NCBI GenBank assembly: GCA_025024175.1
Contig: QCXZ01000003.1
Span: 19,240,392-19,304,391, forward strand
Direction of reading: 5' to 3'
Length of the DNA: 64,000 bases
Source of the DNA: Rhyzopertha dominica
Taxonomy: Eukaryota > Arthropoda > Insecta > Coleoptera > Bostrichidae
Part shown: positions 23,947 to 35,321 of the stretch, piece after piece
Numbering within the stretch: position 1 is the stretch's first letter
Layout: each line of letters opens with the position of its first letter
Translations under genes and position numbers: made by a program
The notes under the pieces: model-generated
Told to the model about the DNA's origin: nothing
Databases searched by the model: none
Seen by the model: only the letters and a program-made list of their open reading frames with translations

Positions 23947-24021
23947 AGTATATTTTGTGTATTGATTAGAACATTTCACATAGATAATGACATTTCACAT
24001 TGCTGTCAAAGAAAAACTAAA

Positions 24022-25210
24022 ATGCCTATTATAGTTAATAATATTGAATGGAATCAAACAACAAAGTGTGTTATAATTCAAGTACCACTTAATGGTGCTA
24101 GTCAGTCACAAGTAGATGTATTTACTTCGTCGCAGTATATAAAAGCATCATACGACAAATATTTCTTTGAGGTATTTCTGCGTTATCCAATTGTTGTAGA
24201 AACTAGTAAATGTACCATCACAGGGTCTTCTGTAATATTTGAATTAGTTAAAGTGAAGGATGAGATATGGGACTCTCTGCATGCAGATATACCAAAACAT
24301 GATAAGCTGGAAATTAAAAAGAAACTGATAGAAGAAGAACATACTCGATTTCAAAATGCTTGCAAAGAACAGCGCCAGAGGAAAGGTGCATTAAAACAAA
24401 CTGCCGTTACTGAACAGATTGCTCTTGACACTAAGCAACGAGCTCTCATAGAGGACATTAAAGCTAAAGAAAAAGCCAAAGCTTTAGGCGATGTTAGAGA
24501 ATGGCAGGATACAAATTGTGAAAAAGTAATTTCAAAACCTAAAAATGAAGTATTACAAAAGAAAGATAGAATTGCCGGTAGAACAAAAGCAAATCGTGAA
24601 CCATCAGAAGCAGTTCCTCTTCCTAGAAATAGTAGAACAGTTGAAGTATCCTTTACATCCAGAGAATTTCCAACTCCAAGTAGGGAGTCAAGATTAGAAG
24701 AAGAAAATGAATGGTTGCGAAACCAAGCCAAAGCAAGGAGATCAGCGGGATTTATAAGCGAAGATCTGAGGCCAGAAGAGAAAAATCCACAATACTTAAA
24801 GCTTAAGGGGGATGAGTTTTATAAAGCTGGCAATTATTTGGGCGCTATTAGTGCTTATAGCTATGGCATTAAATTGAGTGAAAAGTATGTGGATAATTAT
24901 ATAGGACGAGCACGAGCCCAGTTTTCTGTTGGTACATTTTCACCGTTATCACTAATATTATCTGTTTGCTTTCATTTATGTTTTAGGAAACTTTAATAAT
25001 TGTATTAAAGATTGTTCTAAAGCTTTAGAGTTGATGAAGCCTGAAGTTCCAGCCAATTTGCTTGAACGCAGTGAGTGCATCTGCAGACGTGGCGTTGCAT
25101 TGTGCAAAATAGGTCTTGTTGAGCAAGGCCATAATGAAATAACAATTTCTCTATCATTAGGTGGAGACAATGAAATGTTAAAGACAATTATAAATTATCT
25201 AGAAAAGTAG
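24022..25210 (+). CDS. DNAAF4: DNAAF4 (DYX1C1), dynein axonemal assembly factor
   Basis: Two exons, 24022-24931 and 24987-25210, with a 55-bp GT-AG intron; 377 residues (human 420). The N-terminal ~85 residues (MPIIVNNIEWNQT...VDVFTSSQYIKASYDKYFFE) form a CS/p23 domain. A long charged, probably coiled region follows, with VSFTSREFPTPSRESRLEEE and EWLRNQAKARRSAGF marking the DYX1C1-specific segment. C-terminal TPR repeats start near residue 254 (NPQYLKLKGDEFYKAGNYLG). The protein works with HSP90/HSP70 to preassemble axonemal dynein arms in the cytoplasm; in insects this concerns sperm and chordotonal neurons. The downstream exon completes the TPR set and stops at YLEK. The ATG is chosen because homologues begin MP-x-x-V. 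A poly(A) hexamer lies at 25317. Upstream lies an RFX/forkhead module. Confidence 0.95.
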
Positions 25211-25576
25211 CTAGAAGTGGAATATATTGTTGCTGTGAATATGGTATCATATCAAGAATAGTACATATGAATGATCAGTGTGCATAGTTTGATTTTATGC
25301 TAATACCAATAATACAATAAATAGCATTTTTAGTGTAATTTTTACTGGTGATCTGTTTTAATACTCACACTAAGTATTATTATAACTTTAAAAGTTTTTT
25401 TTTCATTTAAGAACAGGAAAGAAACCAGATTAAATACATAAAGATGCATTCAAAAATTCATTTCTATTCGGATAAATAATTGGGTATTATCACTTTTTTG
25501 AAAATTGGGTAAAATGAATCATGAGGTGCATATATATCGTACGCCATGTCAAAAAAAACAAAAATATTTGTAGGTA

Positions 25577-26781
25577 GAGAATTTCAGGTCTGAAATTCGA
25601 ATCTTAGGAGTCACCGCCAAAACGCTTCTATCCAAGGTTATTCAACTCGTGACGTCAAGTGTCATGTAAACATTACCGAGGAGCGTGCTGTTTAATGGTG
25701 TAGTATCATTCTTGTGTTGGAAAAGCTTTTGTGTGGTGTTTATTGAAAGGACAGTGTAAGAGGTGGCACCAAAAAGTTATTTGTGTAGTTTTACAAGCAT
25801 CTATTAAGTATGGAAAACAAAACAAGTGTTGTTTTGTACATGGTTATAAAAGTACTTCAGTCAGTACAGCAAACAAAATATTTTTGTAACCGTTCCTCGA
25901 GATTATCAACGTATGAAAATGTTGTTTAAGGCCCCCTAGACGTGATATGCCGAAATCGCAAAGGTTGTTTTTCTGTTGTGAAGATCATCTTAATTCTTAA
26001 TGTAAGTTTTATTATTCTCTTTGGGGTTATAGGTGTTTACCATTCAGTTTCCATTTTGTTATAGCTTAAAGAGGATATGGAAAATTATATGCGTTTTAAG
26101 TTGATAGAGGGAAATGTCATAATAAAGAAAGACGTTTATTTCCCATATATTCGACTGTTAGCCAGACCGCAAACGAGCCGCAACAGCCCCGAAAATAAAT
26201 GGCAATTTATATTTATTCTGACCTAAAATAAATGTCAAGTTTAGAGTACATTTTAGATTCTTACATTTTTATGTTTACAAATAGTATGTGTCCAACAACC
26301 CACTGTGATGAAATTATCAATGCTACGTTAATTTGATAAAAAGTTCACTTATGCTGTTGCTTTTACGTTCCTCATCTCCGCCGCGTTGAACCGCTCGTCG
26401 CTGTACACAAATTCCATGACAATGAACATGCGTTCAGAAGTCATAACTCATAAGTATTTCACTTTTTATTGGCGTATTTTAATTCGCTTGTCACAAAATG
26501 AACGCAAACAACAAACTGATAAATTGACGGGCTGAAGCTGACGCGTGACGCGCTGACCCCAGATGTAAACAAGCGGCCATTTACAAGAGAAGACCTGACG
26601 TCACGGCCAATATGTTCGCGTTTTGGCGGTCCCTTTAAATATTCACATTTTTAGTATTAGAAATACACCTTACGATCCATTTTTTCGAATTTATAAGCTG
26701 TCACAGCTGTTTTGTGTATTAGATGCTAGCTATTAATATGCAATTTAATAAAATATAAATACATGGCAAATACCCAATTGT
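25577..26781 (+). repeat. THAP-domain-derived dispersed repeat, copy B
   Basis: Second copy of the family at 10395, in the same orientation, 367 bp after DNAAF4 ends. It is longer (1.2 kb): it keeps a block around TTTACAAGAGAAGACCTGAC near 26580 and an insert near 26220 that copy A lacks. CACCGCCAAAACGC near 25613 is mirrored by GCGTTTTGGCGGTCC near 26618, an internal inverted pair that could be the true transposon ends or factor sites. Translation gives a frame-broken THAP domain (PRRDMPKSQRLFFCCEDHL around 25935) plus the downstream EDMENYMRFKLIEG piece after the same intron. The outermost ends show no clear inverted repeat. Confidence 0.8.
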
Positions 26782-27207
26782 CGGGTAAAAAAAAACTTAT
26801 TTTATGGGACACATTTTTTTTGTACTGTTTGTAAGGATTTAGTAATCTCTTCTGCATATTTAAGTTTAATCCATAAAATTGGAAGCACTAAAATATTTGG
26901 CCTCAAGTGAAAATTATAATGTTTTTTTAAAATTTTGCATGATGTGCCTTTGTAAGATCTTGGAAGATATGAAAAGAATTTTTTTAACCAAACCTCATCT
27001 CATTCATGTTTGCTCTATTTTCCTGCCGTTCCTTAGATTCCTTCTCTCTTCCAATCCCCCATAATTAACTTCATCTCCTATTTTAGTGTATTTTTCCAAT
27101 TATCTTCCATTGTTGTACAGAAGTCTTATTTTGTATCTTCACTGTTATCATTTTACTCATTTTGTCTGTTATATATACAAGTTCATTTATTAATAAGGAA
27201 CAGCAGA

Positions 27208-28344
27208 GCTTAACTATTAATGCTAGAGCGTTGCGGTTTCGACATTACTGTGTTGCTTTTTTGTTGTGAGTTGAGCTGCACCATCGCCATATTTATAGCG
27301 TCTTTTGTTTTAAAGCCATAGCCAACTATTGAAAAATGTAACATTTCTTCAGTTCTCAATATCGCGATTGGCTATGTAGACACAAAAAAACTGTTGAGAC
27401 ATTTTTTATAGATATTTTTATTCTGAACCCAGTGGCGTACTCAGCTTTTTTTAGGGGGTCACATTTTAGAGATATAACACAAACTTGCATTTTGTTAAAT
27501 GGAAACCATAGTTGGCTTTGCTATGGTTGAAAAGCACTATTTTTTCTGATTAAGAAAATGTATACATTTGTTAGATTGATCTTTACCAATTTTAGTATTA
27601 TTCAATTTTTTGTAATAATTTAATGAGATTTTACGTTTTTCGTCAAAATGGATGTAAATATTTGATGATAAACAATGCATAGGTACTTATCTCCAAATAA
27701 ACAATAATTTTCATAAGTTACATGGCCTCCTAGATTATCGATAAAAAATGCATGAGCGCTCTTAGGAGTCTTATGTATGTATTCAAATATGCATATATTA
27801 TTTTTAAAGGAATAAAATGTTTACTTAATAATATAAATTATATCGTGTGTTTTCTTATTCCATTGCCTCCTGGATATAAACGTAAAATATGATTAAATTA
27901 TTTTCAAAAATTTGAATAATTCCAAAATTAGTAAAAATAAACCTAACAATGTATACATTTTTTAATCATAAAAAATAGGCCTTTTCAACCATAGCAAAGC
28001 CAACTATGGTTTCCAATTTTATAAAATGCAAGTTTGTTATATCTCAAAAATGTAACCTCCTAGAAAATTACGGGGTACGCCACTGGATGCAAAATAAAAA
28101 TATCTATAAAAAATGTCTTTACAGTTTTTCTGTATCTACATACCCAAGCAAGAAATTGAGAGCTGGAGAAATGCTACATTTTCAAAAAGTGGGCTATGGC
28201 TTTAAAACAAAAGACGATACAAAAATGGCGACGGAACAGCTGAACTCGGAACAAAAAAGTAATACAGTAATGTCGAAACCGCAACCCTCTAGCATTAATA
28301 GTTACCGAGATACCCTACAATTACAACGAAAATGGGACACCCTG
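27208..28344. repeat. fold-back element A (TATCTCAGYAA family), left end truncated
   Basis: The left arm (27208-27560) and right arm (27960-28344) are inverted copies of one another. They share the AACTATTAATGCTAGAGCG block, the ATAGCCAACT block and the CAACCATAGCAAAGCCAACTATGGTTTCC block. The right end finishes AAAATGGGACACCCTG, the full terminus; the left terminus is missing. An open frame at 28006-28380 is produced by the arm sequence and is not a gene. Confidence 0.8.
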
Positions 28345-28508
28345 GACTTAATAAGTGTTGAGGCAGTATATAGGAATTGAACTTATACCAGCTTAATTTC
28401 TTAAAAATGGTCTACTGAAAGTGTTCAATGCGACCATCTTCCAATCTTCTGGGTAGTGTTATCAGCTTAGGACTTATTTATTCATTTCAAAAACAATTTT
28501 CCAATGTA

Positions 28509-29400
28509 CAGGGTGTCCCATTTTCATTGTAATTGTACAATATCTCAGCAACTATTAATGCTAGAACGTTGCGGTTTTGACATTACTTTATTACTTTTTG
28601 GTTGTGAGTTGAGCTGTACCATCACCATTTTTGTATCGTCTTTTGGTTTAAAGCCATAGCCAACTTAAGAAAAATTTAACATTTCTTCAGTTCTCAATAT
28701 CTCGATTGGCTATATAGACACACAAAAAACTGTAGAAAATTTTTTTATAGATATTTTTATTCTGAATCCTGTGGCGTACTCAGAATTTTTTTAGGGGGTC
28801 ACATTTTTGACATATAACACAAACTTGCATTTTTTAAAATGGAAAAATACATATACATTGTTAGGTTTATCTTTACTAATTTTGGTATTATTCCAGTTTT
28901 TGTAATAATTTAATAAGATTTTACGTTTTTCGTCAATATGGATGTAAATATTTGATGATAAATATTCAAATATGCATATATTATTTTTAAGAGTAAAAAT
29001 TTTTGCTTAATATTCCATAGCCTCCTGGATGTATGCGTAAAATATGATTAAATTATTTAAAAAAATTGAATAATTCCAAAATTAGTACAAATAAACCTAT
29101 CAATGTATACATTTTTTAATTAGAAAAAATAGGCCTTTTCAACCATAGGAAAGCCAACTATGGTTTCCATTTAAAAAAATGCAACTTTGTGTTATATCTC
29201 AAAAATGTGACCTAGAAAATTAAGTGGTACGCACTGGATGTAAAATAAAAATATCTATAAAAAATTTCTTTACAGTTTTTCTGGCGACGGTACAGCTGAA
29301 CTCAGAACAAAAAAGTAATACAGTAATGTCGAAACCACAATCCTCTAGCATTAATAGTTACCGAGATACCCTACAATTACAACGAAAATGAGACACCCTG
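28509..29400. repeat. fold-back element B (same family), complete
   Basis: It starts CAGGGTGTCCCATTTTCATTG and ends CGAAAATGAGACACCCTG, with a TA on each side (28507-28508 and 29401-29402), as for Tc1/mariner-mobilised elements. Arms of ~300 bp are mirrored and homologous to element A. It is non-coding. Together with element A it forms almost the whole DNAAF4-peptidase intergenic region. Confidence 0.85.
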
Positions 29401-29861
29401 TACATAAAATAAATATACTTACAAAAAATATTGGCATAATGGAAATCTGATATAAATAGAACGAAAATATGACAAAAACCTTTAGTAACTGAATCAAAAT
29501 CAAGGATCAGTTCAATAGCTACATGTATTCCAATTTGTAGCAATTATGACATTTCCCACAACGTAAAAATTACTCTAATAAAAAGCAGAAAAAAAACATT
29601 AAATAAACCTTTTATAGTTAGGACTGCAACACTTCAATAAATACTTGTATATAAAACAATATTTTAAAGATACTAATAATCGTAGTTATATTATCATTAG
29701 TTTTGAGAATTAAAATTTCATTATGTTATTTCTTTTTGTAAACCTTAATAAGAAATTTTTTAATATCTTAGCATAATCATGGGCATAGTTATTTTAATAT
29801 TTTATTACAAACATTAAATTATATTACACTTTACACTGTATTTCAATCACATACTTCACAG

Positions 29862-32098
29862 TCAAGCTTCATTAGACACTTTGGCTTTTTCCAATCCTAA
29901 CGATTTTAAAAGTGCTTTTGGAGAAGGATCTCTCCCTCTGAACTTCCTAAATACATCACTTGAATGGCAACTCCCTCCCAAAGCCAAGTATGTATCCTTG
30001 TATTTTCTACCTACATTTTTCAGTTCCTCATTGTTTTCCTTAACCTCATGAAACGCACTGTAGACATCGGCAGCCACAACACGAGACCAAACATGTGAAT
30101 AATACGCAGCAGCCCAGTCCTCAGTAAATATTTGGGTAAATGAGCATGGATGAGAATCGATCTTATCTAATGGAAAACAACGATATTCAGGCCATAATCT
30201 TCTAATAATATTCAACCAAAATTCTTTTGAAGAATGCAACTCCAGGTCAAGTGCTGATAAATAGAGTTCTCTAGATAAATTTAACCCAGCCATGTGTTTA
30301 CGCACATTTATCAAATTTTCAAACATCTTCTGAGGTAACTTATCTTGAGTCTGCACATGACTAGAAATAGAATCTATAACTTGTCTATTATAAAGCCAGT
30401 GTGTTAAAACATGACCGGATACTTCCACTGCATCCCATTCTATATTTGATACACCAGCAACTTCGGAATACTCAGCGTTCGTTAATAAGTGTTGTAGTGA
30501 TTGCCCGAATTTTTGAAAGAGGGATGTTACTTCATCAAAGCTCAACATCGATGGAATGTCACCTACAGGAGGTGAAAAACTGAAGACTAACGCAGCTAGT
30601 GGTTTAGTTTTCGTTATGGCACTACGATTCTGAATACCAACCATCCAGCCATTGCTTCGTGGAATAAGAATTTTGTCATCACTACGTTCATAAGGATCCA
30701 AATAGAAACCAGCAACTGGAGCGCTCATTTGAGGAACGAATACATCATAGTACTGTACATCTTTATGCCAAGTGGATACATTAGATCGTTTCTTTATCAC
30801 CACATCAAACAACTTCTCACAAAGGCCAAACAGCCCATTGAGAACTTTAGGTAACTGAAAGTAGTTTTTGTAATCCTTTTCTTCGTAGCCATACATGTTA
30901 CGGCACTGTTTATGCTTCCAGTACAGAACATCCCACAGTTCAATGCGGGAGCCGTTAAAACCACTTTCTACTGCAAATGCATGTAGTTTATTTAGTTCAT
31001 CTTGTTGGGCTGGCATTGCACTTTCTAAAAGGGTGTTCAACATGTTCTGCACATTTTCTTTGGAACCTGCCATTTTAGTTTCCATAGACATATCTACATA
31101 TGTGCCATATCCCAAGATCCGAGCATTATCTCTGCGTAAATATCTTATTTCTTCTAGATTAACACTGGTTTCCACTTCTTTATTACCATACCCTGAACCC
31201 CTACTAACAGTGGCTTGCCAAATATTCCATCTAATATCTCTATCAGGACAGTATTTTAAAATGGCCTTGTAGACGTCTGGCTGTAGAGTTGCTTTCCAGG
31301 GTCCCTGCAAATAATTGTTTGATCGGGTTGATATTTTTTTTAATACTTCAACTGGTAAATTCTGCACTGCAAGTGGATCACTGATGTAATGAGCAAACTG
31401 ATTTGTTACTGTTTCAATTTTATTCTTGAATATATTTCTCTGTGCAGTCATTTTGATTAAGTTTTCTTCTAGTTGTGCTTTAGGAACCTCCCCTAAATCA
31501 AGTCCATTTAATCTTCCTTCTAGATTAAATTTTTGAAGAATTCTTTTGTGTTCTCCGCTTCTTTGTTGATTACTGGTTAGTTCCTTTTTCACAGTGTTAT
31601 AAATAATTCTGCTGTTGTATTTATTAGCCCTAGCGCGCTTTGCTCTATCATGTATTGCAATGTAACTTTTGGTTGGCATTAACGAACTATTACTGAGGTA
31701 TAAAGTCTTTGAAATTCCCCACGTTACATCGAGTGCCATGCCCAACTTCTCGATCGGGTCAACTACATCTTTGAAGATATCTCTTGGTTCTTCCTTGTCG
31801 AAAGTCTCTTCAATCTGCTTAATGCCCGCTTCAAATTCCAAAGTTTGTTTACCAATTGCAGCCAAACAGTGCTCGATAGTTAGATTGTTAAATTCGGGAA
31901 GACCATCACTTTGAACGAGATTATTTTTCTCTGACACATCTTCTCCGATTTCGGGAATTCTAAAATAAAATAAAATTTAAGAAAATACAAAATGCAACCT
32001 AGTTTAACATACAGCACGATGTAGCTGTGGCTTCTGAAAGGTCTTGTAAACAAGTTATTCGCACGACAAAGTCGTCTTCTGATCAGATTTAACGCCAT
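29862..32098 (-). CDS. M3-family oligopeptidase A-like protein lacking the HEXXH zinc motif
   Basis: Two exons, 32013-32098 and 29862-31959, with a 53-bp GT-AG intron; 727 residues. The first 28 residues (MALNLIRRRLCRANNLFTRP...) are arginine-rich with no acidic residue, as in mitochondrial presequences. The body matches thimet/oligopeptidase A (MEROPS M3A) proteins: DVWSxxx-like LWDVLYWKHKQ, VAGFYLDPYERSDDK, then SFDEVTSLF and GVSNIEWDAVEVSGH. The zinc-binding HEFGH of active members is QKFGQ here (30501-30515, residues ~511-515), so both zinc histidines and the catalytic glutamate are replaced. The usual HIFAGGYAAGYYSY near the C-terminus is QIFTEDWAAAYYSH, losing the His and two Tyr of the substrate site. 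The frame is intact and the fold-determining text conserved, so this looks like a maintained pseudoenzyme and not a decaying gene. I do not know its function; Drosophila CG11771 is the likely orthologue type. Confidence 0.88.
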
Positions 32099-33326
32099 TA
32101 GTTGGACCTAGCTATTACAATAACATATTAATACTTCAAACTGTTATTCTATGTACATTTTTTGTTGAATGCATTTAATTCATAAGTCTAACCTCAAAAT
32201 ATATGCGTGATATATTGATATCTGCTCCAGCGTTGCCAATGCCAACCCTAGCAAAGAAACCTTGTCATGTTCATATCCTCACACCACAAATCTGAAATAA
32301 TTATGCTAAAAATGCTTGTTTTCATTTCAAAAAGCGCACTAGTCTAAACATTTAATACTTTTGACTTGGACACGTCTTATTACGTCGTACTTTGAAGGTC
32401 GTTTTGCGAAAATCGTAGTAATGAATCATTACGACGTAGGTTGGTAGTCTGTAAGTACAGAGACCTACGTTACCGCAAGCTGGGTCATTTGCTGAAAATC
32501 GATAATACGTCACCTAGCGGCTTTATGAACTTCGATGTAGGTTGGTGCACAGGTTGGTGCTCTCGATAAGTAACAAGACCTACAGTGCCGATTGCGTAAT
32601 GAACAAACGATATGGAGTATGGAGTGAATTGGTAATGAGCATAGAAGCCCATTCGAAAAGCCCAGTGAAAAAAGGGCCCAGTAAAATAAAATTACGTTAA
32701 ACGATTATTATTTGTAATATTGATTTTAACTAAAAGTTAACTACGTCCACTTATTACGGATAACTCCACTAAGGATACCGAACAAACGATTATAGGTGTA
32801 GCGTCACTGTTTCCTGTTTTACTGTGTAAGCCTTAGGTTTTATTTTCATTTCAAGTAATATAACTACAAATACCAACCTTCTTGTTTATTGTCATAAGTA
32901 TAAAATTACAGTATAATAAGAGCACTTATCGTAATAATATAACAATTAAGAATCTTATATGTAATACTACACATTTATTTGTTTGTCTGCTCTAAGCGAC
33001 CTTAATTTAAACAACAAATTTAGCGAAACTTGAACTAATATAGGTTCAAAAAACTTAAAAGGATAAATCCAACTTGTGCAATAGTACCTAGGTACTTAAT
33101 GTAAAAAATAGAGCACCTAATGTATTCCGTATTGTAACTGCTCCGAACATATTTAAACCTTATATTAAATATTTCTGTCATGTAAAATAAAATGTAAAAA
33201 TCATATACTTGTAACTTAAAATTTGCCGCCGTTTACCGGTGACTACCACCTTGCCGGTGGGATAGCATGACAGACTTCTTTCAAACCAGCAACGTAGAAA
33301 TTAGCTTTCAAATTAAAAAAAATTAG
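32099..33326. other. 5' intergenic region of the M3-like gene
   Basis: No gene recognised. Around 32360-32600 are repeated short blocks (CCTACGT / ACGTAGG and TAGGTTGGT occurring several times) that may be promoter-proximal repeats; nothing firmer can be said. Confidence 0.4.
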
Positions 33327-34065
33327 AATGGGACAACTGAAATTGCAAAAATCATTTAGTATTGTCCAATTTTGGTCATTTAAAATTTTGTATATATATC
33401 TAAAATTTCAAAAAAATTTAATTTTGATGATTAATACAAAAATGTAAACTTTTTAAATTGTCCAAAGTAGAAGTATGTTTAAAAGATAATAGATGATTCG
33501 CTAACGAAGAATTTGTAGTTGCAATGTCTGTATTTTTATACTTATTAAATTGTTTTAGATGTTCATTTCCCCTAATAAGAAAAGATCTTCCCGTTTGTCC
33601 AATATAAACAGATTTACAGTCGTTACATGTAAAGCTATATCCGCCTGAATGGTATAAAACGGAAATTTTATGTTTATTATGGCCAAAACGGGAACAGACT
33701 GCCTATAGTCGAAAAGGCAATATTTATGTCATTAGATGCAAATAATTTAGAAAGGTAAATCGAGACTGTAAATCTGTTTATATAGGACAAACGGGAAGAT
33801 CCTTTCTTTTTAGGGGAAATGAACATCTAAAACAATTTAATAAGTAATACAGACATTGCAACTACAAATTCTTCGTTAGCGAATCATCTATTATCTTTTA
33901 AATATACTTCTACTTTGGACAATTTAATAAGTTTACATTTTTGTAATAAATCATCAAAATTAAATTTTTTAGAAATTTTAGAGATATACAAAATTTTAAA
34001 TGATCAAATTGGATAATACTAAATGATTTTTGCAATTTCAGTTGTCCCATTCTAAATTTTTTATT
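33327..34065. mobile_element. inverted pair of Penelope-like GIY-YIG endonuclease fragments
   Basis: Two ~320 bp copies face away from each other from a ~90 bp centre. The minus-strand copy (33670 down to 33340) reads openly through FTCNDCKSVYIGQTGRSF, then NEHLKQFNKYKN and NSSLANHLLSF. The plus-strand copy (33765 to 34060) encodes the same CKSVYIGQTGRSF but then stops. The VYIGQTGRSF...R..EH pattern is the GIY-YIG nuclease of Penelope-like retroelements, where it forms the C-terminal domain. A family-like 3' tail follows the plus copy (CTGACGATGGCATATTAGCC near 34177). The reverse transcriptase is absent. Head-to-head copies are a common Penelope arrangement. Confidence 0.65.
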
Positions 34066-34369
34066 TGAACGCTAATTTTTACGTTGCCGGTTTGAAAGTA
34101 GTTTTTCCTTTTTTTAGTCAAGATTGCTTGTATAGATTTTTAATTTTGACAATGTCATAATTTTTTTGATAATTTATAACGGTACTGACGATGGCATATT
34201 AGCCGAAAGCGCTTTAACAAAATAAATATATAGTGGATTTAACTTGATGAAGTCATTTTAAGAATTAATTCAATCAATCAATCCACGTTGAGCATTATGG
34301 ATCAGTTTTCAACGTTTATTTAAAATTGGATATATAATAGGTAAATTCTTTTATTAAACTTGCCCACAA

Positions 34370-34600
34370 CTAAATATTATATGCGAACGTCATGGTAACG
34401 CCACAACACACGATAGGACCTGCCACACATCTGGCCAATCGCCATTCACTGATTCACTCGATCATACTTGCGAGTTACTGCGCAGACTCGCTGCCCTCCA
34501 AACGAGCAACATGGCTACTTCTTCTTCTTGTTTTCGCACATGCCATGAGAGAAGTTTAGGTAATAGCATAGATAAATTAATCTATGGTAATAGATAAGAT
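34370..34600. repeat. dispersed repeat, copy 1 (upstream of UBE2V)
   Basis: Aligns by eye with 36125-36335: shared blocks include GTCATGGTAACGCCACAAC, ACCTGCCACACAT, CTGCCCTCCAAACGAGCAACA and ATGCCATGAGA, with scattered differences. The two copies flank UBE2V exons 1 and 2 in the same orientation. Confidence 0.6.
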
Positions 34601-35321
34601 GTCTGTGGGTGGGGACGACAATTGTCGCCTGACATTTAAATCATTTTCGTCCCCGCCCGCCATTATTCAGGCTAGCGTGGCGAATAAATTTATTATCTTG
34701 GCCCACCCATGCAGATCGCTCCGTTCAAATTGTGGACCATCTTACATTGCTAAGGTGCGACTTCTTTCTGTCGCGCACTATAAGAAGATACAACCACAAG
34801 AGATTTTTTTCTGTGGAAGAAAATAAAGGTCCTTAGTTGGGGTCTGTTTTGTTATCGGAGTGCGCAGGCGCGGTTTTGTGACTACCTATTTGAATTTGAC
34901 AACAGATTTGCCAATCCAGCATTTAATTTGATTTTTTAATTCTAAATAAAGACTAATTCTAATAAAATTACAGTTCAGTGTATCACTAATAACAATAAAC
35001 CGAATAAAACTGTAAACATTTTGTCAGGGTTTAAAATTGTTGTGTGTTGTGTTGGTGTTCCTGATTCATTGATCGATGATCACGTCTCACCACTAACCTA
35101 ACGTCATATGGAAGTTTCAGGTTTTGCATTTTGCAGGTCAAAAATATTTCTAGACGTAGGGCAATATTGAGTTGATTATTTTTAACTTACAACGTAACGT
35201 GGAATTACTGAACACCGTTGAAGATATTTCTGTGTCGCAAAGAGGTCGTGGGTAGTCTTAAGAAGTTAAAAGTAGGAATTTTGGGGTATTTTATTTATTC
35301 CCAGTAACTAACTTGTATGTA

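Noticed and set aside
24351..24731. 126-codon antisense frame in DNAAF4
   Set aside because: Lies fully within a well-supported conserved exon on the other strand.
28006..28380. 124-codon open frame
   Set aside because: It is the right arm of a fold-back element whose counterpart occurs inverted at 27208 and again at 29190; not a gene.
30895..31272. 125-codon plus-strand frame in the M3-like gene
   Set aside because: Antisense shadow of a conserved coding exon; no domain.
34584..34826. 80-codon frame upstream of UBE2V
   Set aside because: Overlaps the edge of a dispersed repeat and the promoter region; no recognisable domain.
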